NCBI RefSeq assembly: GCF_029227915.1
Contig: NC_079887.1
Coordinates: 13,640,001 to 13,704,000, forward strand
Direction of reading: 5' to 3'
Source of the DNA: Hydractinia symbiolongicarpus
Lineage: Eukaryota; Cnidaria; Hydrozoa; Anthoathecata; Hydractiniidae
DNA length: 64,000 bases
Shown in pieces: positions 12,775 to 25,070 of this stretch. The number at the start of each line of letters is the position of its first letter. The first letter of the stretch is position 1. The notes under the pieces are model-generated. The model did not search any database. It was given only the letters and a program-made list of their open reading frames with translations, and was not told the origin of the DNA. A program made the position numbers and the translations under genes.

Positions 12775-14139
12775 AGTTGAAAAAGAAGTGCATTTTGTGA
12801 TTAATATTTTTTTATGTACTAATTTATGTACGAACCGGAAATTCAGATAATGTCATCATTTCCGTTGAAACGATAAAGTTTCGAAATTTCTTATGCCAGA
12901 TAAGGAAAAAACAAAACATAATCGCTCCAGTAATAGCAGTAACGATCAGCAAAAAGATATGATGAAGCACGTATTACGATAAGAAGTGTTTACGTTTGCT
13001 AGACGGAGCACATTCTTCGACGTTTTTAACACATAAATATATTGTTTTATCGACCGCTTGATGACGGGCCGTCATTTTTTTCCCATTATTATTGTGTTTT
13101 TTGTATAAAGTTGAATTTTGGTGCGCAGCTTCGGTGACATTTTATCTATAGTTTTCGCCAGGTGAAAAAACGGTACTCTTTGCATGCGAAAGACAATTTT
13201 TACTCATTCGCTATCTTCGTGAGTTACTACGTAGGGACGGGTTCTCGACAGTGGTGGCTAGTTTGTAATGGCGAATGTAACACAGTGGAGCAGTCCACGC
13301 ACGTATGTTGCTATTAATTTGACATATTTACTCATCTTGTTTGAGAAAAGAAAAAATTGCTTGGTGGTTACACCAGTTTCACCAGTTTCATCGTACTAGG
13401 TTACTTACACCTTTCGGTGGGTAGTGTTAAAGAATTAAAATTTGATTTTAAGCTACACCGTATTTTAATGGAAAACGCACCTTTATGGCGGATAAAGCAA
13501 TATTGCAGTATTTAAAGCTAGTCAGTAGTCCGTGTTTCAATCCTCGAGTTCACCCGTTGTTTATATACCACATTTCGTGATTCTCGCTACTTGAAGTGCA
13601 ATTTTGCACAGAGACAGACAGAAGACGGCTATTAATGCAGCGACTTAAATTCAAAGTGCAACATTAACTTATATACCTTAATAATTTTATATAGTTTGAC
13701 GAGTAAAATATTTTAACAATAACAGAATTTTGTACCAGAAGTAACCGACTTGGCGGTATTCACGGCTTCATTCCTGTGTTTTTAGTTCCACTGTGCAGTA
13801 AGAAACTTCTTTTCCAGTTTAAGTTTGGAAAATTTTGTGAGATTTTATTTCACAGTAGGAACAATATGTAATATCCCTTGAAAACTAGTATTTAAAATTA
13901 TGATAGTGAATTATGTTGGGCAATTCATACTGGGTCACGGAGTCTAGCAAGGTCCAAACCAGCTTAACGGGTGGCCTAAAAATATCATTAAAATATAATA
14001 GACCAGCTATGTGTATTACCCTAATAAATACGGATGTCTTAAAACATAACATTCCCTTTACCTTCATTATTGCATTTTTCTGATTTTTAAGAGATGGAGC
14101 CGAGAAACTACATCCAGGATTATAAATGGCTGCTGCACT
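12775..14139. other. non-coding, no gene recognised
   Basis: After the diverged repeat at 12775-12915, I see nothing with coding character. One imperfect short duplication (CACCAGTTT twice) occurs near 13.37 kb. Confidence 0.35.
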
Positions 14140-14281
14140 TGAACCATCGCCAATCTCTTTAAAAATAGCAGTATTCCGTCTATTTGTTTGTGAGAGATTA
14201 AAAATTCGTGCTGCAGAAACACAAAATGCGATATATAGAGGAGGGCAAATCCGTGTTTTATCTACGAGCTACCGACTAGTG
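14140..14281. repeat. dispersed 'GACTAGT-ending' repeat fragment
   Basis: Resembles 37.9-38.04 kb: both contain CAATCTCTTTAAAAATAGC, an ATGCGATATAT word, a CCGTGTTTT word and end in CGACTAGT. The family recurs at 37.4-37.55, 38.04-38.16, 42.83-43.02 and 43.35-43.45 kb. Confidence 0.5.
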
Positions 14282-14377
14282 TTTTTTTAACTTCTTAACT
14301 GGGATATTAAAGGTACAAAAGTGAGAGTACACAGTATCTGTACCACCGACTGTGCAGCGTCCAGGCTCTGTCCTGTC

Positions 14378-14412
14378 TCTATCTATATAGATATATATAT
14401 ATATATATATCT
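14378..14412. repeat. TA dinucleotide microsatellite
   Basis: Simple (TA)n tract with flanking TATCTATATAGATA. Confidence 0.9.
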
Positions 14413-14799
14413 TCCATCTGGCGATTTTAAAGATTCCGCCCCGCGTGGCGCTGGCGGAAATCAATAAGATGTTTAGAATGAGCTAAAAACCCTTAGGTTC
14501 TGTTGTTTGCTACAGGAAATAAATCGACATCAAGGCCATTGGAAATTAAAGACAATTATTAACTTATCTTGTGGTCGTATCTGTACTAACCTCTTGAAAT
14601 TGTTCAAATTCATTGAATTGTATTTAAAACGTCATTAATGGGGAAAATTTATTTTCTTTTGATGTTAGTTTTTTTGACAATGTCTACTGTGATGAACTTT
14701 TCCTTGCTTTAGTTTACTTTAAAATACTTTACTTCACTGCAGTGTGCATTGCTTTGCTCAGCTTTTAATCACCTTTTTGTTAGGTTAATGTCATTACTT

Positions 14800-15650
14800 A
14801 CAAAATCCAGATCAGTTAAACCTCTGAAAATTCAAACACTCGATAACTCAATTTTTTATGTTTTCTCGAATATTTGAATTATCGAGTAGTGTCTGCACGC
14901 CCTATAAATTGATGAAGAAAGTTTGATATATTGAGAGAAAATTGTCTTACTGACAAAGTTATTCGACTTTCGAGATATTTAATTTTTTCAGGTTGTTTCT
15001 CCTAAGAAAGTGCATAAAGGACCGACTGAAGAGCGCGAGTTAACAAGTTTTTATTGTAATTTCAAAAATTAATGATTCTATCGCAATAATGGGATCAAAA
15101 AAGGGAACACAATTCTTTGCTCGTTTTTATTATCCAGTAATCGTATTATTTGACAATAGCTGTACTTTTGTATTACAGCAAACTCCCAGTTATTTCAACC
15201 TGCACTTATTTAAAATTTTTGGTTCTTCGAAACGACTTTCCTTTCATGTGAATTTTCTAACTCGATTTTAGACAAATTTCTCTCAGCTATTCGAGCTTTG
15301 GTTATTCAAATTTTTAAGTTTTTCGAAGCAATTTCTCCAATGAACGCCTCCATCCTTTAAACGCTTCATTCTATAAAACGCTTCTCCCCTAGTGCGATGA
15401 AAGGAGGTGTTTAAACCCCTTTGAGCCAACTGATTCGAACGTTGAAGATGCCAATATTTTGAAGAGAATTCATTGACTTTGATGAAGAAAATGACCTTGT
15501 AAATACTGAGGATATATAAAAAATATCTCACATATCAAAAAAAATGTTTTTGTAAATAAACGCCCCTCTGTTAATAACACCCCTCTCTAATTAATCTTAA
15601 AATTTTTATAAAGCCCAGGGCATTTATTAGGAGTCTACTGTACATATAAA
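14800..15650. repeat. decayed pogo-like and 'AAACGCC' repeat material
   Basis: 14.82-15.34 kb has scattered words such as CTCGATAACTC, GAATTATCGAG, TTCGACTTTCGAG and ATTCGAGC, typical of the terminal regions of pogo/Tigger elements. 15.34-15.65 kb has repeated AAACGC, TAAACGCCCCTC and ACACCCCTC words. No terminal inverted repeat pair could be assigned, so borders are approximate. Confidence 0.4.
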
Positions 15651-16559
15651 CAGAAAATCTCTTTCTTTTGACGTTCATTTGCACGTAGATTAGAATGTTA
15701 TTATTATTCGTTGCTATCGCTACTAAAAAATATGCAGACTTATAGCACGTACTTGGAATATCAACGTCATCTGACACTATAACAGCAAATTGATATCAAG
15801 AGTTTAACTTCACCAATGGTTACAGACATCAAAACATACCATACATTACCACACAGCGTCAAATTATGTTGTGTTGATGACAGCTCCGGTGAGTTATGCA
15901 AAGTCGAATCATATTTCTAATCATATCTTGCATCTTGAGTAAGCCTGGTCGAAAAGTCGCCGTGCTTGCAATGACACAGCGAATGGAAATCAAAAGTGTC
16001 TTGGCATGTCACCTTCTTGGAAAAATGTGTTGAAAGTTGGAAACTAAAAATCCCACATTTTTGAAATCTTCGATATCCTCAATTTTTAAAATTCAAATAC
16101 CGTAGTCTCTAAAATTAGCTGATACCATTGTTGTGAAAAATCTACCTTATTGGTAGAAACTTAGCGCGCACTAACTTTGGCGCATGGCAAGAAAGTACCA
16201 ACTGTACCAACTCTTGATATTAACAAATACGAACAATTTTCAATAAATAAATGTCATTCAAAAAAATCAAAAATGTTTTCAACTTTGAGAAAAAAAAATA
16301 TGATTTTAAAAGAAAAATAAATCGCGATTTCGCGTCTACTCGCACATATCATTTGCGCGTAATAATAGCATAAATTTTGGCGCATTGTTAGAATTTTGCG
16401 AGATAAAGCACTAAAATTAATATGCGCGAAATTTTATACCAATAGAGCTGGTTCGCCTTGTGGAAGGCTAATTTTGGGTAAATATCAAGTATATTACATT
16501 GTCTTTTCGGAATTTTAGGGGTTGTGAAACTTCTTTATATTGATGTAGTATTTAGACCA
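15651..16559. other. non-coding, GCGC-word cluster, no gene recognised
   Basis: Contains a short stretch at 16.33-16.45 kb with repeated GCGC/CGCG words like those at 0.9-1.45 kb. No coding feature identified. Confidence 0.35.
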
Positions 16560-16800
16560 AGATGACATTGTCCTATAGTTTCCAATCAGAAAACAAGCTA
16601 AAACATTTGAGCATAAATTTTGGAATGAAAAAAAATTGTTTTAAACGTTTTAAATGTGCAAAATTACTTGGTAGAAGAAAGACTAGATTATGGCTTTGGA
16701 AATATTGGAAAATATAAGGATTTTTTTCCAGACCACCTGTTGACCTATGAGTGACCATGAAAACAGACGTGATGTCATACCAAAGATTTTTAGACCATCC
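16560..16800 (-). repeat. dispersed repeat, inverted relative to 5.37-5.56 kb
   Basis: Reverse complement carries the words described for the 5.4 kb copy (CTACCAAGTAATTTTGCAC, GGTATGACATCAC), in the same order. Confidence 0.5.
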
Positions 16801-16849
16801 TAAAGCTAAAAGTTAATAAATTTCAATTTCTAAAATAATACTCTTTTGC

Positions 16850-17040
16850 GCTTAATTGTAAGGTAGGGGAGTGGTGGGTACTTCGGCAAAAAAATTTAAA
16901 GTGAGGGGGGGGGGGGGTTTCATAATATAATGATATAAGGGGGTATTACAAAACTTTCTGTAAAATGGGGGAGGGGTAAAAATAAAATGAGTCGGTGGTT
17001 CAGACACCAAAGAGAGAGTAGGGGTCGTTATTGCGGGGGA
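16850..17040. repeat. G-rich low-complexity tract
   Basis: A run of about a dozen Gs at about 16.9 kb inside a G-rich, C-poor stretch. Such homopolymers are also prone to sequencing error. Confidence 0.8.
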
Positions 17041-17482
17041 CGCTTAAAAAAGAAAAAAAACGGAAATAGATGTATCATCAGAGAGAGCAAAAATTTTTCT
17101 GAAGTTACAGTTTTTTTTGTTAAAAATATTTCACAAACAAATTATTCCAAAAGTCAACACTACTAATAGTTTAATAGGCATGTCATACCAATCCCACAGT
17201 TCTCTACCACATCAATTTATCCAGTGTTTACTACATATTTTGTTGTGACGTTCACGTTAGATATTTGGAGCCATATTTCATCAGGCGACAATAATCCTGC
17301 ATCTTCATACTACAACTAAACTTATTATTTCATTCTTTTGATTTCTGCTTTTGATTCTTTCTCGTATCACCACAGATAATAATTTAGCGTCCTTCTTATT
17401 CGATATATTTAATACCTTTGCCGAATTCCTCGTTCAAAGCGATTCTACTTTCCTTCCCTTCTTAATCCAACCTGGCGTTTGC

Positions 17483-20400
17483 TTATCTTTGATCTTTTTC
17501 TTTCTCTTCATATTCAATTTTTATTTTTGTTTTTTTCGTTCTAACTGGGCGATGTACGGCGTTGTTAACGGTCCAAGGACCAAGACTTTCATTAGCATAA
17601 AAATCCATAGGATATATACTCCGCCATTCGCATTGTTTTAAAGCAACAGCAAGCTGATAGAAATAAAATTAAAAAATTGAACAAAGCAAAACACAATGGC
17701 GGGTAAAACAGTACAGTATATTAGCAACATAACACAGTATTGCGACACTTAACTTTTCATGACAGCAATTTAACGTAGCATAGCTAAATATCGCACCAGT
17801 GAGCTTAACATAGAACAGGTGGATTAACATATCATAGCATTCATTACACGTTGGAAAGACATCTTCTAAAGTTATGAATTTCTCGGATACTTAATATCGC
17901 GATTATATGAACTTCCAAATATGTTAGAGGAAGTTAGCTTCGCGAATTTTTTAAAAAGCCCATTTTAATGTCTAGTCAGACGCAAGTTTTAGTAAATGCG
18001 AGCAAAAACCAACAAAATAGAAAAAGTTTAACCTTCTAGTGACGTCATACATTACATACTCAATTTTCCATGTGAATGGACTGTAGACCATTCTAACTAT
18101 TGCATATTTAATTAGAAAACACTAGTAATGCTAACTTAGCCTGCTGGTTCATATTAAGTATCAGTGATATTAAATGGGAAATTCAGTCGAATGTAGCAGA
18201 TACCACAACAAGCTTACCTCATAAGGTGAGAGAAGAGGTTTTTCAAACGCTTCACCCCAATCGATCGATAATCGAGGACATGCGACTTGCACCCACCTAA
18301 TGTAAATAACGCATATCAATATTGTTAACAAAAACATAATTAACAAGATAAACGCCTAATCGTATTTTGCCTATTCTAACAAATGGTGTATACTAAATTA
18401 CTCTGTCTGTTTTATCGACTAGTGGCTTTGTAGTAGAACGCTCGCTTCCAATGCGGAAGGTCATGGGTTCAAACCACGGCTGATTAATGGCAGAGGCTAT
18501 AAAAGTGCGAATTGAACTTTTCTGCTCAGCATGAAAATAGGATTAATATCATAGGCAGTTCTAAAATTAGGCGGCGTCGTACCTTATAACCCGTTAAAAC
18601 TAATAAAAAAGTCTTAACCTGCGGTCTAAAGGAAGGGTTGTTGGCTCCCCTTGGCGGCGATTTAATATGGACGAGTGAATGTTACCGTAGCCATGGGTTA
18701 GCTCCAGTCATGTGGAGGAAATGCGGGAGATGGCAAATTGTGCGGGCCGTTGGATGTTGCAGGAAGTGGTCAGGGAGAGCAAGTACCCTAATTGACTCTG
18801 CTTAACTCAAAATAAGCATTAAATACTCTAGGACTCCCCATCTAAGCCATAGCTTCTCCTGGAATTTATAAACAGGGTATATCCATCGATATTTGTGAGG
18901 TTTGCCATGTAAAATACGCACATTTATCTTGGTAAACAGATGCAGAAGTCTGTTCAGTAAATACTTACGCATCAATGTCAGCAAAGAGTTGAAGTTTAGC
19001 AGGAAAGATTTCGGACAGCAGCACAATTGTGTATTGTTTTCCTGCATTCGTCAATTTTTCTTCTAAGTTCTATAAAATTATTATTATTACAGAACTGATA
19101 TAAGATATTCCGAAGCTAAAATAACAATCCTGAGTGAAAGTGTGGGAAAAACATTTAAAAATGCTAACACAGAACTAAATGCTAAAAGTGACGGGATTGG
19201 TAGCAAATTTCCCTAATTTTCCATCATTTACAATTTTACACGTTTCTGCAGCTTAGTCTCGAATAACAAGACATACAATCTTTACTGTACGAAATAAACT
19301 TTCAACATCGATTTAAAAAAAGTAAAATTTACAGACTTTTTCCGTTGAGGTTTAAACGAGTTTCTTAAATCCTGTAACTGCATGATTTGGGATTTCTCTT
19401 TAAAGGCATTCTAAAGGCTGGCTTTTCATCCCCTCTAACTGTAACTATGTTACAATACCACCGGAAGTACGCTTGAATAGGGACTTGAACCTGAAACCTT
19501 TTGTTTACAAGCCGAATGCATTACCACTACATAATCTTCTCTCAATATTACCTTCAATATCTTTGGACTCCCTTGTCTTCCTAAACTTCCAAGAATTAAA
19601 CCAAATGTTTGCGCACTTGTTGCTCTGTCAATTGCTGCTTTCCTGTTTTTGCGCATGCTCGCGTGATCGTATCGCTCGCGAGTGAACTTTTTTGAGTATG
19701 GATCATACCTAAATATGCAATGAAGAATTGAGTTCATAAATTAGAAAGACCATAATCCTTTTAGAAATTTTTGCGGTAGTTCCCAACCGCATAGTTTTTT
19801 TATTTCCTTGGAAAGATTTGTGGGAATTGGTCTATTTTCGATTTTTAGCAGTGATATAATTCCGTGGATTATCTTTTTTAATTTCTTTATCTGGTATCAA
19901 AGTTACAGAAGAATCTAAATTGATAAATTTGCTATGATTTATTCCCTACGCATTCCCTAAGTATATATTTCAAATATTTATATATTTCAAAGGGGAAGTT
20001 AACTTAGAATTTGTTTACTTTAACTAAACCTTGCTGTTTTCCCTTTACAGGAACAACTTTTAATACATTGACGTCATAAAGCGTGCTCGATCCAGCTTTT
20101 TTTACTTCCAAAGTGGTCGAGATTTTAATCAAAACTTTCACAAAAAAAACGTAATTTTTTTAGCTCTACCTGTCAGAGTATGAAAACGAAACTAAAAATC
20201 TTTAAGTTAACTTTTGTACTATGAAATATCAAAAAATGTATTTTTGGGTTAATTTCCCCTTTAACTAAAAACAAGAAAATAAAGTAGGTTGTACCTGCAT
20301 CAAAGTTTCCCGGTTAGGGCTCAAATTATTTTCACGGGATTTATTTTTGGCAGGTTTTTGGGAAATTTCTCCTAATGAACAACTAACATTGTAGCATTTT

Positions 20401-23400
20401 GTTCATTTTACCGCGTAAAATTTGCAGCGAAAAAGCCAGCTGATTCCCACATTCCCACAGCGTCATAAATCTGTGACTAATTCAACGTTTTTAAATCATT
20501 GGGAAAACCGAAAACAACCAAAAATTGTCAATACAACAAAAAACTTACATGTAAGATGGTAGTTCAGGATTGTGTATCATGGCAGATTCAAGGTGAAATC
20601 TTCCGTCTCCAAGGTAACTAAATGTCAAACAAAATAATACCAATCAAAATTTTAACGAAGACCATTACAAATGTTCTTTTATAAATATAACGCTTAGAAG
20701 CACACTGAGGCTCTAATAGGGAAATTCTGTAAGCATATTGATCAGCCTTGGTACATCCTTTCAATGTGTGTTTTCATAGGTATCTCATGCAGATGTCTTT
20801 TAAAGCTTAATTTGCACTATTACATTATCTGAACTTGGCTTGTGCAACGAGATCTATAGTTTTGTGGTCGTTCTCTTACGGGTAAAAACAGAACTATTTG
20901 ATCTTACCGATATAGCTCATAAAAGGCAACGTTTAAATTTGTTTCTCTGATAAGCAGCACATTTAAAAAGTTTGATTTAACGAAACAAGTCCTAAATTCA
21001 CTCTGAACATTGACAAGCAAACTTTCGGCAACTTTAAATTTGACATAAAAATACCCAAAGCAATTACTTGTGATGGTTAACTTTGAAATTAACTGCCTTG
21101 TCTCAACATATTTTGACCGAGATTGTAGCTTTATTCTGGTTTATACAATTAAAATAGTTACACCAGAACTCACATGATAGCATCTATTCCATCAATACGA
21201 GGAGACGTGCAGCCAAGGATCTCACCAGGAGACAAAGGCTTGGCTTGTGGTATAGTCACATCATAATCTGTCGATAATTCATTCTTTGCAGCCTAAAAAT
21301 GTATATGTATATATAAATAACAACAATAAAAGTGAAAACATATTGTATCATATTGTAATTGCTAATATTTTTTTTGTGATTTTCAGTTTTCCAAGAACGA
21401 ACGAACGAACGAACGAACGAACGAACGAACAAACAAACGAACATCCAATAAGAACAGAACAGTACCTGCAACGAGGAAATGAACTGGACTGTGCTCACAA
21501 GAGCCAGCTTGGTGCCAGCTTGGAAATTATGTTTGACGGTTTCAATAAAATGTATCGTATCAATTTTAATGTCCACAAAGACATACAACATTTTGACACC
21601 TTCTGTAGCATTGATGGGAACTAAAAGAATTGAAAGTTTGTGAAACATACACACTATTTTTTCAAGGAACAACCACTATTCACTATTGACACATTTTTGT
21701 ATATCAGGAGTACAATTTTGTAGATCCTACGATCCCTGTCATGACTGTGTTGTTTCTAACTTGACATACCTGACATTTTTTTGACGTAAAATTTCTGATT
21801 ATCCCAATTATGTTTGATATTTGTGTGAATTAAAGATAGACTAATAAAGTTTGGATGACAAATAAAAAGTAAATTTGATATAGTGGAATCTCTCTATCTC
21901 GACTACTCTCTATCCCGAGCTACTCTATCTGGAACTAAAGTCTCGATCCCTTTGTGGTCAGCCTAAGGTATTTTCCTTTCTTTATCTCGAACTTTCTCTA
22001 TCTCGAACAAATTTTTTTGCCCCTTGCGAGTTCAATATAGAGAAATTCCACTGTATAAGCATATTGCATAGAACCGACTGTAGAGAAATTAATGCCAATT
22101 CTAAAAACAGAACTCGAATTGCGAATATTAAGAAAAATGAAACTATCTTAAATTTCATACAATTTACCAAACATCAAAGAAATGCTGGCAATTCCTAACT
22201 TTTCTGACAAAATAGACATCTGGACTTTACGCCTGCTTGTTTATGTTAATAGGGCTTTTTATTTTTAAGTCCTTTTTTTTTACAGCTATTAAAAAAAGTT
22301 TCTCACCAAGACAACTATGTCCATAGTGAACCATAAAATCACAATCTAGAGCGCGCGCAGAAAAATCATCCACGCAACAAGCTCCGTATGTGACGTCACC
22401 CATAATAACAGTCTCTGCATCTGTGAATCTATAAAATGAAACATTTTTCAAGTAATTTTTTTAAAATAATTGTGGTGTAAACGTCAATTTAAGTGTGATT
22501 TTTAAATATAGTTTTTTGTTTATTTCATTCCCACACTTTCCATGAATTGTATTTTTGTCCTTTGGGTAACAACTTACTGTGATAAAAAACTTCATAGTAT
22601 AAAAAAAAAATATTATTTAATTAAAAAATAAATAAATTGTATTATTAATATTTTTAGCTTTGGTCTTTGCAGGCATTTGAAGTCCTTTTTTCTCTTTTCA
22701 AATTTTCAAGTAAAGTTGTATCAAACCCAACTTGTCTGCAACTAATATTTTGCTATGACGCCACATGGAGTAAAACAAACTTCCTAATATAACCATGCAT
22801 AACACACAAATTTTAGTATCATTTAATGTATATTCAAGGCTTAGAGGGATAAATTTTTTAACCCTATTCGGTCCCGACTTTTTTTTAAAAAATGCTATGA
22901 CCAAGGGGGAAGGGGGGATTCCGCTCCCTTTCAAAGCTTTTTGATAGGTGTCGTCAAATTAAATCAAACTCGGCACTTTTATAGTAAGTATGAAAAAAAA
23001 ATGACAGCAGTTCATTTTTGCTTAAATAAGCAATTTTTCTGTGGTGTCATGGAAAGCTCAAAACTTGTACAAAATACAACTAGCTGCTTCAATTAAATCA
23101 TTCTTGTTCCAAAACGAATTTTAAAATTCTTTTTAGTTTCTGAATGCCAAATAATAGTTATTTAACATAATTTCCAGTTTTTACATAATTTGCACAACAA
23201 AAGGCTTAATTGCCCGAAAACTTTATTTTTGGGTAAAATCCTAAAAATATCAGGAAATCAGATTGACTACATGCTAAAATTTACAGAACGATTTTCCCTG
23301 ATTAAAAAGTTGAGTTGTGAGTTTCAAGTGTTCAGGATAATCTTAACAAAAGTTATAATGTCCCGATTATAAGAATTTTAAGGGGTAGTTTTAAGCTATG

Positions 23401-25070
23401 ACCAATATCTTTGGCTCTGAGAGGTATAGGACGTTAAAATTTGGCATGCAGTGACACTGGTTTTTTATATTTATCTATTACACTGTGTAATAGATAAATA
23501 TAAAAAACCAGCAAGTATTTTAACCAAGAAAATTAGCAAAATAGTCACGAAAGAAAATATGTCACAGACCATACATTGTCAATGGTTTCGTAAGATAAAT
23601 ATTTTTTGTATTAAATATTAAGAGCTAGTAAGTACTACTAGCCCAAGCTGCAATAACAGTATCATGAGCAGTCACACCATAAGCACAAAATTTTTTTTTT
23701 GAATCTTAAAATTTCATGTATTTAATAATTAACAAGAATGTTGTAATTACAAATAGTTTAAATTATTTTAGTCTGGTAATGACTAAATAATTTTTCATCT
23801 ACGGTGTACGCTAAAACATCTGACGTAATACAAACACAACTTACTCTTCAACAATATCAGCAATAACACATGAATATAAAAGAAGTCCTTCTGGAAATTG
23901 CAACGCAACTAAAAAATAAACAAAACAACAAGTAAACAAACAAACAAAAAACAACATACTAGACTGTCAAATACACCATTTATGATCTCTTATCCCAAAT
24001 TAATGCATAGGACATCAATAAACAAGTTAAGCTAGCAAGCTTATCATACCCTCACTTGCACGCACCTGTACATTTTAGCTCTCATCTCTGCTTCTCACAA
24101 GGGCGGACTCTATGGTTGCGCCTTTTTATTACAAGTACCAGTATGAGTACAAGAGCATATGCTGACTAAAAGTGGATTTCCAAGGGACGTATTGGACAGT
24201 AAAATAAAAATCAAAGCATGCATAATTTTATTTATTTTGAGTTTATTTCAAAACAATGGCGTCACAGAAAGTGCATACAATTTATGTTTTCTCATGAAAT
24301 ATTAAGCAATTAGACTGCAACCTGCGGTGGTTATTTAAGAAAAACTTTTAATACAAAATTTTAAGAAAACGTTTGTTTACCCAATAATAATAAAGCCGGT
24401 CTAAGTTTATCATCTTAAATGCGTGGCTTAATTTTTGTTTTTATAAACCGAATTTGTTGTTTACAATTTGTCTTGTGGAAATCTGCGTTGCCTTAAAAAC
24501 CAAGATGTAAAAATAGACAATATACTTAGGGTGAAAAAAATCTAATTTAATTATGTGTTACCTCTTTGAGCAGATGCTTGTCGAATTTTCCATATTGTCT
24601 TGTGAATCTCGAAATTATAGTTTGAAGGCAGCTAAGAAAATAATTTTTTTTAAAATTCTTATTACACGTCAGAAAATCTCAGAATGGAAAAAAAGAACTT
24701 GAATCTGTACTCAGAATGTAAAAATTTTTTTTAGAATAAATGGAAAAAAAAGGTTAAAATTTTCTATATTTTTTTTTTTTGACTTATGGAGAGATATTTC
24801 CCTAAATCGACACACAAATGGATAGAGAAACAAACCTGACTGATAGCTATATTTAATGGTTGATCATTCAAAATTTCAGCCGGAATTTGATTTAACACAC
24901 GACGAGTAACTATAAAATAGATTAAATGTAATACTCAAATAACTTTTATGAATATGAATATTATATAAGTGAATAAAATAAAAAAAAATACCTTTCTTGA
25001 CTGCTGTTCCTTCACGTGTGGTATTATTAGTGTTTGATTTAGCATGCTTCACTATTGCAGTGTTTTCCAT
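17483..25070 (-). CDS. DPH1: 2-(3-amino-3-carboxypropyl)histidine synthase subunit 1 (DPH1), 12 exons
   Basis: With DPH2 it transfers the 3-amino-3-carboxypropyl group of SAM to a histidine of eEF2, the first step of diphthamide synthesis, using a non-canonical radical-SAM [4Fe-4S] cluster in the cytosol. Coding exons on the minus strand: 25070-24992, 24909-24836, 24631-24562, 23908-23845, 22428-22307, 21620-21466, 21292-21174, 20617-20549, 19708-19552, 19069-18969, 18296-18218, 17653-17483. All junctions are GT-AG and phases agree, giving 419 aa against 443 in human. The three cluster cysteines are present: Cys113 ([11 protein letters not shown]), Cys216 (LGCTSPR) and Cys343 ([10 protein letters not shown]). 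Other family blocks: [65 protein letters not shown]. An AG acceptor lies 1 nt before the ATG, so the 5' UTR is spliced or trans-spliced. Introns contain SINEs, MITEs and a palindrome. Confidence 0.95.
18421..18790 (+). repeat. tRNA-derived SINE in DPH1 intron 10
   Basis: 18421-18488 resembles a tRNA: a box-A-like TGGCTTTGTAG, the arm AACGCTCGCTTCCAATGCGG and a box-B-like GGGTTCAAACC. It is followed by a non-tRNA body of about 300 bp. It is antisense to DPH1. The right border is approximate, and no target-site duplication was established. Confidence 0.6.
19455..19535 (-). repeat. tRNA-like (SINE head) fragment in DPH1 intron 9
   Basis: On the minus strand, TGTAGTGGTAATGCATTCGG followed by GGTTCAAGTCC gives box A and box B at tRNA-like spacing, with TTGTAAA in the anticodon-loop position (Thr-like). 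Arms are imperfect and no complete cloverleaf is evident, so a SINE head or tRNA pseudogene is more likely than a functional tRNA. It sits just downstream of DPH1 exon 9. Confidence 0.5.
19991..20260. mobile_element. TTAA-type MITE in DPH1 intron 8
   Basis: 270 bp with terminal inverted repeats AGGGGAAGTTAACTTA and (reverse complement of the right end) AGGGGAAATTAACCCA. The right flank is TTAA and the left flank TCAA, compatible with a mutated TTAA target duplication. There is no coding capacity. The termini resemble those of the element at 57.8-58.5 kb. Confidence 0.6.
21395..21442. repeat. (ACGA)n microsatellite in DPH1 intron 6
   Basis: About nine GAAC/ACGA tetranucleotide units, then imperfect AAAC units. 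It lies some 25 bp from the 5' splice site of intron 6. Confidence 0.9.
21881..22053. mobile_element. 173-bp Tigger/pogo-derived MITE in DPH1 intron 5
   Basis: Ends are inverted (TAGTGGAATCTCTCTAT at the left, ATAGAGAAATTCCACTG at the right) and flanked by TA on both sides. The interior has CTCTATCTCGAC and CTTTCTCTATCTCGAAC, the same words as in the termini of the Tigger element at 40.45-42.05 kb. This is an internally deleted non-autonomous relative. Confidence 0.75.
22856..23265 (+). repeat. dispersed 'CCCTATTCGGTCC' repeat, copy 1 (DPH1 intron 4)
   Basis: Diverged direct homologue of 38211-38605. Both start TTAACCCTATTCGGTCC and share, in order, a G- or C-rich tract, a TTTATAGTA word, TTATTTAACAT and GGGTAAAATCC near the end. 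No coding potential. Confidence 0.6.
23457..23511. repeat. 55-bp perfect palindrome
   Basis: Two 27-bp arms (23457-23483 and 23485-23511) are exact reverse complements separated by a single T. It lies in DPH1 intron 4. The arms begin CTGGTTTTTTAT. Confidence 0.95.

Noticed and set aside
15283-15531. 82-codon minus ORF with a plausible start
   Set aside because: Overlaps the AAACGCC repeat block; the peptide follows the repeat words and shows no domain.
17351-17641. 96-codon plus-strand ORF
   Set aside because: It is the antisense shadow of DPH1 exon 12; the minus strand carries the conserved [15 protein letters not shown] block.
18802-19047. 81-codon minus ORF over DPH1 exon 10
   Set aside because: Wrong frame; the frame giving [20 protein letters not shown] with splice sites is the real exon.
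18421-19535. Functional tRNA genes
   Set aside because: Box A and box B are present, but acceptor and other stems do not pair well; SINE heads or tRNA pseudogenes are the simpler reading.
21395-21442. CRISPR-like or protein-repeat array
   Set aside because: Plain tetranucleotide microsatellite in an intron of an animal gene.
21286-21624. 112-codon plus-strand ORF with RTNE repeats
   Set aside because: The repeats are the translated (ACGA)n microsatellite and the rest is antisense to DPH1 exon 6.
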